This document shows positions 1-4,858 of a stretch of DNA of 10,714 bases, piece by piece (the first letter of the stretch is position 1; every line of letters begins with the position of its first letter). The DNA is taken from assembly GCA_025450095.1 (NCBI GenBank), contig JANWID010000246.1, positions 1 to 10,714 of the forward strand, read 5' to 3'. The DNA comes from Bacteroidia bacterium (lineage in GTDB: Bacteria; Bacteroidota; Bacteroidia; AKYH767-A; OLB10). A program made the translations under genes and the position numbers. The notes under the pieces were generated by a model. It had not been told where the DNA came from, did not search any database, and was given only the letters and a program-made list of their open reading frames with translations.

Positions 1-530
1 AGGTTTATTTTTCAGATACTTTAATTGCAGGCACCTGGGGCACACTTTTTAATTTTAATTTAATACCACAAGTAATTAACATCCCGGGTAATTATCCTGA
101 TACATCCAATTGGACGTTAGTGCAAGGAGAATTTCAGGCGAATGGTGGAGAAAGCTATATTATTATAGGAAATTTTAATGATACATCAAATACTAATTTG
201 ATTCTAATTGATCCAAATTCAGGTCAAAATTTTAGTTATAGTTTTATCGATGATGTTATATTAACTCATATAATTTGCACAGGGCTTAATGAAGTGAGTA
301 ACTTACCAATATTGGTAACACCGAATCCAGCTTATGAAACTGTACATTTTGAAATTAATAGCAATGAAACCATGGAACTGAATATCTATGATAGTGCATC
401 CAGAATTTGCTACAGCTCTCAAATGAGGAATAAAAAATCAGTTGATGTTGCTCACCTAAATTCAGGAGTATATTTTTATAAGATTTTCAATAATAACAAT
501 AACTCTTTTGGTAAGATTATTATCTATTAA
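1..530 (+). CDS. T9SS type A sorting-domain protein, 3' part only
   Basis: The reading frame is open from position 3 to the TAA at 528-530, giving 175 residues with the N-terminus outside the window; an internal GTG at 120 should not be taken as the start. The first ~95 residues (FSDTLIAGTWG, later FSYSFIDDVILTHI) resemble the beta-sandwich or carbohydrate-binding-like modules that often precede the sorting signal in Bacteroidota secreted proteins, where a D-D-V strand is typical. The last ~75 residues fit a type A C-terminal sorting domain: a TPNPAYETVHFEI strand, an LNIYDSASR strand, and a closing LNSGVYFYKI with a GKIIIY end. Proteins with this tail cross the outer membrane through the type IX system and are usually processed and surface-anchored or released. 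The catalytic or adhesive part is not visible, so the substrate cannot be stated. Confidence 0.85.
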   Translation, partial: VYFSDTLIAGTWGTLFNFNLIPQVINIPGNYPDTSNWTLVQGEFQANGGESYIIIGNFNDTSNTNLILIDPNSGQNFSYSFIDDVILTHIICTGLNEVSNLPILVTPNPAYETVHFEINSNETMELNIYDSASRICYSSQMRNKKSVDVAHLNSGVYFYKIFNNNNNSFGKIIIY

Positions 531-537
531 TTAAAAA

Positions 538-557
538 GGTCCCCCTTTCGGGAGGCC
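538..557 (-). terminator. GC-rich hairpin between the first two genes
   Basis: GGTCCCCC and GGGAGGCC pair around a TTTC loop, forming an 8-bp stem with one C-A mismatch and one wobble pair. On the plus strand it is followed by CATTCTGC, with no T-run. On the minus strand it is followed by TTTTTAATTAA, which is the better fit to an intrinsic terminator. It lies 8 nt after the stop of the T9SS gene. It may end or stabilise that gene's transcript, or stop antisense transcripts entering it. The structure is seen; the function is inferred. Confidence 0.35.
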
Positions 558-581
558 CATTCTGCATTACATAAATAAAAC

Positions 582-1259
582 ATGAAACAAATTTTAATAT
601 TACTTTTTACGCTCACTACAATTTTACAAGCCAAAGGTCAAGTAATAAAATGTATTGGCATAAAAGGAGGAGTGTCGGTCGCAAATCAAACCTGGCATTT
701 CAAATCAATTGATGAAACTTTGAATAAAGAAAACGGGCAGGGTTTTTATGGCGCAGTGTCGTTAGAGTTTTTAAAATCAAAATATTTTAGTTTAACAACT
801 GATTTTGGTTATTGTGCTAAGGGTAACACTGAAAAAGTTCTGAATACAACAATTGATATGCCCGAAGGCGACGGAACTTATGAAACTTTTGACACAAAAT
901 TTAATTACTTAACCTTTAGCCCGATGCTCAGAATGAGGTATGAAACAACTCATTTTATTCCTTATGCATTGCTGGGTTTAAGAATGGATTACCAGTTATC
1001 TTATGAATCTGATTTCAATTACCAGTTGATTGAAGATGAATTTAACAAAACTATATGGGGTGCAAACTTCGGAGCAGGATTAGAATATAAATTCAAACAA
1101 TGTGGAATTTTTATTGAAGGTCAATACCAATATGATTTTTCGAATGTATTGGATATACCTGCTTCGGCAAACAATACAGGAATAGAAGTAAAAAACCAGG
1201 CTTTTGTGATTTGTGCCGGGTTGAAATATTATTTCGTGAAGAAAGAGGATACGAAATAA
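582..1259 (+). CDS. Outer-membrane beta-barrel protein (porin-like family)
   Basis: This 225-residue protein starts with a signal peptide: MKQ, a hydrophobic run ILILLFTLTTIL, and likely cleavage near AKG-Q at residues 17-20. The mature start, GIKGGVSVANQTW at about residues 26-38, matches the 'G-x-K-G-G' first strand of Bacteroidota outer-membrane beta-barrel proteins of the OMP_b-brl type. The rest alternates amphipathic strands with polar turns (YFSLTTDFGYCAKG, FNYLTFSPMLRMRYE, FIPYALLGLRMDY, WGANFGAGLEYKF, CGIFIEGQYQYDF) and closes with FVICAGLKYYF. A seven-residue charged tail (VKKEDTK) follows the last strand, whereas such barrels often end on the aromatic residue itself. The length fits a barrel of about 8 to 10 strands. 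Start: ATG, AT-rich leader, no Shine-Dalgarno, which is normal in this phylum. The ligand or structural role is unknown. Confidence 0.85.
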   Translation: MKQILILLFTLTTILQAKGQVIKCIGIKGGVSVANQTWHFKSIDETLNKENGQGFYGAVSLEFLKSKYFSLTTDFGYCAKGNTEKVLNTTIDMPEGDGTYETFDTKFNYLTFSPMLRMRYETTHFIPYALLGLRMDYQLSYESDFNYQLIEDEFNKTIWGANFGAGLEYKFKQCGIFIEGQYQYDFSNVLDIPASANNTGIEVKNQAFVICAGLKYYFVKKEDTK

Positions 1260-1333
1260 AGAACAAGATTAATTTCAGTAGTTCATTTTATGAGGGCATT
1301 TTATGATTTATAATAAATGCGTCTTCACTTAAA

Positions 1334-1496
1334 GCGATCCCTCGCTACGCTCGGGATGACGAATGCGTTTTGGACGTAAGGCGGGCGGGGGATGCGGATG
1401 GTGTGAATTGTTACGATAGTATTGACTTTACCGCATCCCCCGCCAGCCCTACTTTCTTTCATGGAACCGTCATCCCGAACGCCAGTGAGGGATCGC
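1334..1496. repeat. Nested inverted-repeat element, copy A (163 bp, MITE/REP-like)
   Basis: The outer arms are 1334-1361 (GCGATCCCTC...GGGATGACG) and 1468-1496 (CGTCATCCC...GAGGGATCGC). Inside them is a second pair, GGCGGGCGGGGGATGCGG at 1380-1397 and its complement at 1431-1448 with one mismatch. The central loop contains GTGTGAATTGTT, which recurs in the copies at 8540 and 8715. No reading frame lies inside. The element sits between convergent genes (ends at 1259 and 1723), where its hairpins could act as a bidirectional terminator. Arms of the GATCCCTC...GGGATGACG kind recur between genes in many bacterial genomes; mobility of this element is inferred. Confidence 0.8.
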
Positions 1497-1591
1497 ATCT
1501 TGTTACCTCAATGTACAATTCAGACAAGTGCGAGAATTAGAAATCGACAACAAGATAAACAACCAAGGGACAATGGAAACCAAGTTTAACC

Positions 1592-1641
1592 AAGAACTCT
1601 TTGTTATCCTTAGTACCTGAGTTTCCTTCGTTGTTTTTTTA
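1592..1641. repeat. Probable decayed CTTTGTG/CCTTCGTG-type intergenic repeat
   Basis: The stretch reads as spaced variants of one short word: CTCTTTGTTA, TCCTTAGTAC, TTTCCTTCGTTG, then a run of seven T. From memory, this resembles a low-complexity repeat common between genes of several bacterial phyla, made of phased CTTTGTG / CCTTAGTG / CCTTCGTGG words ending in a T-run. Here several G positions are changed, which suggests decay. A 64-codon minus-strand frame (1503-1697) crosses it but shows no protein-like features and was not called. The rest of 1497-1668 shows nothing else recognisable. Confidence 0.3.
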
Positions 1642-1668
1642 TTAATGAAGGGAAGAAGTTCCATCAAA

Positions 1669-1733
1669 ATCAGAAACAAATCATAATTAATTATCATAAG
1701 TGATCATAAAAAATCATAATAATCAATTATAAT
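1669..1733. repeat. ATCATAA heptamer array 1
   Basis: Four exact ATCATAA words lie at 1680, 1693, 1703 and 1713, spaced 13, 10 and 10 bp. The block begins ATCAGAAACAAATCATAATT and continues into the last codons of the metallohydrolase gene. It aligns along its whole length with a second block at 3367-3434, sharing the lead-in as well as the words. Read in the sense of the minus-strand gene, the word is TTATGAT. There is no strong hairpin. It may be a low-complexity repeat, a protein-binding array or a 3'-end signal; no function can be assigned. Confidence 0.6.
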
Positions 1734-3222
1734 CCATTTCCGGCATTTTGCAAACCTTACAAAGCTCACATTTATTATAAGTGATCCAGTGATCACGTTC
1801 GTTGAACGGATATTTATTGACATAAGGGCGCAACTTCAACTTTTGAGTGATCCAGAGATTGGTAATAGCAGGATTGGTAAGATAATATTTCATCGCCCGC
1901 AGGGAGTTTTTCCGCGCATCTTCCCGGAATACCGGGTATCGTGAAATGAGCCGCACACAAACGATATCCAGGTTTTTTTCCAGTGATAATTCCTCAAACA
2001 CCGTAACATCTATCCCATATCCGATTGTTAGCAAATCACCACCCCAGGCCCTTTCAAGATTTTTCGAAAGTAACGATGCTTTCGTGGTAATTATAAGTTG
2101 GTCGTCGCCTTTAGCCGAAATATCACGCACTACCTGGAATGCGCTGTCCTGCAATTTGACATTCAGAAAATTGTTTACTTCAACATCCGTTAACTGTATG
2201 CTGAAATGAGCATCCTGCAATACATTTTCATTATATAATGTGCGGTTATGATTTACCTGCATGGTTAAAGCTGCGATCAGCTCATTGAGTGCCGTATCAT
2301 CCATCCATACAGTTTTATTAGCATCTTCAATTTCTTTCCGGAAAACAGTATCAATTGTTTTGTACAGCGCCTGGTCATCCGCAGCATGATATAATGATTT
2401 CCTTAAGAATATTTTATCCTCAATACGATCACCGGGGTACATAATTGGAAATAATATTTCTGAATCCGAATCAAAATGATCTTTGTAATAGGAATCAAGA
2501 ACCTTCCTTGGAAATTTAATTTCATTGATCCAGCGGTTACCATCGTCGAGTAGGACAAAACCCGGTGCAAATGGAATAGCAATTTCGGGTTGCAGGTAAT
2601 GCGTAAAGCGACAGAAGTTGTTGGCGAAATATTGTTCTCTCAAGCGTGCGACTTCATCGTCGTTCTTCCCTTTAAAATGAACCTTATTGGGAAAGTAACC
2701 GGCACCGCTCCATCCGGAAAGCATGTAATCGATCCGTGGCCATCTCTTTTTGATTGCTTTCAGCAGGAAATCAACGGCAGTTTCGTGGTTTGAGTTCAGA
2801 GCATCGTTAATATTCACAAGCACTTTACCTTCACTTTCAACAACAATCACGCTCTCCAGGGAATAGCCCAGGTAGGTTATCTTAATGTTTCCAAAATTAT
2901 AAGTCCGGAAGCTGACTGCTTCGGTAATCTTCGAAAAGCCCAGGTGATTCAGGTAATCAACGACCCCTTCCCGCCATTGGAAAGGGAAAAAAATATGAAC
3001 ATTCCTGTTTATCTGCTCTAACGATTCCTCGTTCAGATGATCCTCATGCCCGTGGGAGATCAGGACCAGGTCGGCATTAACAACGCTACTGGTATCAACC
3101 GCCTTTGGAAATAAATGCCATTGGTTAAGATATGCTGTGCCTGTAATCCATGGATCGAAAACTACCCGGGTTCCACCCGTTGTCACTAAAAAACATGAGT
3201 GTGAAATGTATTCCAGTTCCAA
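1723..3222 (-). CDS. MBL-fold metallohydrolase with Cys-rich C-terminus
   Basis: This 499-residue protein opens like UlaG/CMAH-like metallo-beta-lactamase-fold proteins: LEYISHSCFLVTTGG, then VVFDPWITGTAYLNQWHLFP. The metal-binding motif is H57-G-H59-E-D61-H62, and N139-D140 in NINDALNS is a candidate for the next acidic ligand. The motif GWSGAGYFP (about residues 170-178) and MYPGDRI further on are reminiscent of CMP-N-acetylneuraminate hydroxylase-like relatives, but no Rieske motif is present. The C-terminal ~200 residues have no recognised domain and end in C485-x2-C488-x2-C491, a possible metal site. The start is TTG at 3220-3222; no in-frame ATG lies upstream before a stop, and this start puts the conserved first strand at the N-terminus. 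An ATG at 3233 is out of frame. The spacing to the upstream VOC gene is 207 bp, so co-transcription is uncertain. The substrate is unknown. Confidence 0.85.
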   Translation of the reverse strand: MELEYISHSCFLVTTGGTRVVFDPWITGTAYLNQWHLFPKAVDTSSVVNADLVLISHGHEDHLNEESLEQINRNVHIFFPFQWREGVVDYLNHLGFSKITEAVSFRTYNFGNIKITYLGYSLESVIVVESEGKVLVNINDALNSNHETAVDFLLKAIKKRWPRIDYMLSGWSGAGYFPNKVHFKGKNDDEVARLREQYFANNFCRFTHYLQPEIAIPFAPGFVLLDDGNRWINEIKFPRKVLDSYYKDHFDSDSEILFPIMYPGDRIEDKIFLRKSLYHAADDQALYKTIDTVFRKEIEDANKTVWMDDTALNELIAALTMQVNHNRTLYNENVLQDAHFSIQLTDVEVNNFLNVKLQDSAFQVVRDISAKGDDQLIITTKASLLSKNLERAWGGDLLTIGYGIDVTVFEELSLEKNLDIVCVRLISRYPVFREDARKNSLRAMKYYLTNPAITNLWITQKLKLRPYVNKYPFNERDHWITYNKCELCKVCKMPEMDYN

Positions 3223-3305
3223 AATAAAAGCATTGACAATGACAAACTCGTTGATTACAACGTCAGGTATCAGGGATTATTGCCCCGGGTTTTAAAAACT
3301 AACAT

Positions 3306-3326
3306 ACCTGTCTGCCGCTGGCAGGT
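3306..3326 (-). terminator. Small ACCTG...CAGGT hairpin between VOC and MBL genes
   Basis: ACCTG (3306-3310) and CAGGT (3322-3326) are complementary, and within them CTGCC (3312-3316) pairs with GGCAG (3320-3324) as an alternative stem. On the minus strand the hairpin is followed after a short gap by AGTTTTTAAAA, so it could end the VOC transcript before the metallohydrolase gene. The T-run is not adjacent, which weakens the call. CTGCC/GGCAG palindromes of this type are also scattered intergenic repeats in related genomes, so it may simply be one of those. Confidence 0.35.
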
Positions 3327-3366
3327 TGTGTTAAATTTTTACGTCGACTTGAATTTTTCAATCTTT

Positions 3367-3434
3367 ATCAGGAACAAATCATAATTCATCAATCATAATA
3401 GATCATAAAAATCATAAAGATCATTGAAATCATT
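3367..3434. repeat. ATCATAA heptamer array 2
   Basis: This is the partner of the block at 1669-1733. ATCATAA words lie at 3378, 3392, 3402 and 3411, spaced 14, 10 and 9 bp, after the lead-in ATCAGGAACAAATCATAATT. The end overlaps the stop codon of the VOC gene (3430-3432). Both arrays therefore sit at the 3' end of a minus-strand gene, in the same orientation. The gap 3223-3429 otherwise holds only two short palindromes near the metallohydrolase start (CATTGACAATG at 3231 and CGTTG-ATTA-CAACG at 3249) and the hairpin at 3306. Confidence 0.6.
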
Positions 3435-3828
3435 TCATTGAATACAATCCAAACATATTTCCTTCCGTATCAAAACAAAGCGATATGAATCCATGTTCTC
3501 CAATTGAAAATTTACTCTTGTGCACTTTGCCTCCGGCTTTTGTTACCCGGGTCTCTTCTGTAGAACAATCTTCACAATCGAAGTAAACAATGGTACTGTT
3601 TCCACCCGCTTTAATACCTTCCATTTTTACAAGGGCGCCGGTTGAATTGGGCATATCCTTTTTGAAAGGGAATGAAGCCATTTGTAGTCCGGAGTTATTG
3701 GGATCAGGCATATCCTGGAGATCAATATTTAATACCGTTTCGTAAATCTTGATGGCTTTTTTGAAATCATCCACGTAGATCTCAAACCACACCACCGGGT
3801 TATTGGGATTTTTATTTTTTGTTTCCAT
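3430..3828 (-). CDS. VOC-superfamily (glyoxalase/bleomycin-resistance-like) protein
   Basis: This 132-residue single-domain protein has the two beta-alpha-beta-beta-beta halves of the vicinal oxygen chelate fold. The first half opens NPVVWFEIYVDDFKKAIKIYETVL; the second contains NSTIVYFDCEDCSTEETRV, then AGGKVHKSKFSIGEHGFISLCFD and TEGNMFGLYS. The pattern 'WFEI-x-V-x-D ... IG-x-x-GF ... D-x-EGN-x-x-GL' matches the group described as predicted enzymes related to lactoylglutathione lyase (COG3324-like). The position that often carries the first metal-binding His is Trp14, and the usual Glu of the last strand is not evident (GLY), so a classical glyoxalase I reaction is not supported. It starts at ATG 3828 and ends TGA. 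It diverges from the gene at 4036. Its biological substrate is unknown. Confidence 0.85.
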   Translation of the reverse strand: METKNKNPNNPVVWFEIYVDDFKKAIKIYETVLNIDLQDMPDPNNSGLQMASFPFKKDMPNSTGALVKMEGIKAGGNSTIVYFDCEDCSTEETRVTKAGGKVHKSKFSIGEHGFISLCFDTEGNMFGLYSMK

Positions 3829-3910
3829 TGTGCGAGAAATTAATGGTTATTGAATGGTCTATGAAATATTCTAAAATAATCATGCCACATTGAATTAAAT
3901 TTCAATATTA

Positions 3911-3993
3911 AATTTTACTTCTTAAATCTTATATGAACCCATCGTAACAATTATATCAATTTTAAAAATAAGACGTAAAATTTAAGATTTAAG
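3911..3993. other. AT-rich divergent spacer with inverted repeat
   Basis: The 207-bp gap 3829-4035 separates the VOC gene (-) and the 62-aa gene (+) and must hold both promoters. CTTAAATCTTA (3921-3931) is repeated in inverted form as TAAGATTTAAG (3983-3993), and AATTTTAC (3911-3918) as GTAAAATT (3975-3982). The order of the arms means only one pair can form at a time in a single strand. These could be operator half-sites for a regulator of the divergent pair, or chance in AT-rich DNA. No good match to the Bacteroidota TTG / TAnnTTTG promoter with correct spacing was found. Confidence 0.3.
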
Positions 3994-4035
3994 TTATATG
4001 GGGCATATTCGATATTAATTGGTTACTTTAGTAAA

Positions 4036-4224
4036 ATGGAACCCGTAACCTGCAAGTATTACCTTTTAAGACATAACAACTCCAATGCTTCGGAAGTGGT
4101 AGTTTACCAGAGCAATGACCGTGAAGAAGTGCAAAAGGTTAAAGGAGAACTGGAATCACAACTGCCTATGGATGTTTATGAAAAGTTCAGCTACCGCTTG
4201 CTGGAAAACGAAAACTTTGAATAG
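4036..4224 (+). CDS. Small hypothetical protein, 62 aa
   Basis: The frame starts with ATG and ends with TAG. The product is soluble, with no signal peptide or membrane segment. It begins with a strand-like segment (VTCKYYLLRHNN), a second strand (SEVVVYQS), then a charged helix (DREEVQKVKGELESQL) and a final FSYRLLENENFE. The beta-beta-alpha-beta order and balanced charge look like a genuine small domain rather than a chance frame, and codon use resembles its neighbours. It lies 127 bp before the GNAT start and 207 bp from the divergent VOC gene. I do not recognise the family. Confidence 0.6.
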   Translation: MEPVTCKYYLLRHNNSNASEVVVYQSNDREEVQKVKGELESQLPMDVYEKFSYRLLENENFE

Positions 4225-4351
4225 ATTAAATAACTGATTTCATTCAATATTAGCAGCTTTTAGTTATTTTTCGGTCCGTTACCACGGATACACTTATGAT
4301 TTTATTATCATTTTGCTCCAATTTTATCTGACTAATTCGTTTTCACTGAGA

Positions 4352-4852
4352 ATGAAATTTACAATCGGCGCAATCAGTCTAAAAAAAGTGGAAAAATCCG
4401 ACGCCAGGGATTTGCACTTTATCAGAACTCACCCGGTTGTAAATAAATTTATTAAAAGAGAAACTAACAAAAGCATTTCTGATATTGAAGAATTTATTAA
4501 AGAAATCAATTCTGATCCCACAAAAATTTTCTTAACAATTAAAATATCAGCAAATTCTGATTTTGCCGGAACCATTGGTTTAAAGAATATAAATTTTGAT
4601 AAAAAATATGCAGAGGTTGGTTATGAGCTCCTGCCGGAATTCCAGGGAAAGGGTATCATGTCATGTGCTTTGAAAGAAATTATAAATTTTGCCTTTACGG
4701 ATCTGGAAATCGAGAACCTGGAAGCCTTTACACATAAGGAAAATATAAAATCAATCAGGCTTTTGGAAAAATTTAACTTCCGGCTGATTGAAAACAAATT
4801 TGATAATAACAATCCAAATAATGTTATTTACGGATTAAGAAAGCCTTCATAA
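4352..4852 (+). CDS. GNAT family N-acetyltransferase (RimJ/RimL-like)
   Basis: This 166-residue protein transfers acetyl from acetyl-CoA to an amine; the acceptor is unknown. The N-terminus (ISLKKVEKSDARDLHFIRTHPVV) is typical of the RimJ/RimL-type acetyltransferase_3 group. The acetyl-CoA motif is EVGYELLPEFQGKGIM with Q98-G-K-G101, followed by a helix (CALKEIINFAF). The last part, N131-x2-S-x2-LLEKFNF, is the usual motif B, with Asn where Gly is common. A TTG at 4313 would add 13 residues, but ATG 4352 puts the start right before the first conserved strand and is preferred. The stop is 6 nt before the DUF2339 start, so the two are probably co-transcribed and perhaps translationally coupled. 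Confidence 0.85.
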   Translation: MKFTIGAISLKKVEKSDARDLHFIRTHPVVNKFIKRETNKSISDIEEFIKEINSDPTKIFLTIKISANSDFAGTIGLKNINFDKKYAEVGYELLPEFQGKGIMSCALKEIINFAFTDLEIENLEAFTHKENIKSIRLLEKFNFRLIENKFDNNNPNNVIYGLRKPS

Positions 4853-4858
4853 CATAAT

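Noticed and set aside
120..122. GTG as a start for a 136-residue protein at the left edge
   Set aside because: The frame is open to the window start and the upstream residues continue the same beta-sandwich-like domain, so the gene simply begins outside the window.
1503..1697. Minus-strand 64-codon frame with a hydrophobic middle
   Set aside because: It runs through two repeat blocks (the CTTTGTG-like stretch and the heptamer array), has no family resemblance, and its apparent membrane segments follow from T-rich DNA.
4024..4031. TACTTTAG as a Bacteroidota -7 box for the 62-aa gene
   Set aside because: It has one mismatch, no TTG at the right distance upstream, and would leave a leader of almost zero length.
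4313..4351. TTG start adding 13 residues to the acetyltransferase
   Set aside because: The added residues (MLQFYLTNSFSLR) match nothing in the family, and the ATG at 4352 precedes the first conserved strand directly.
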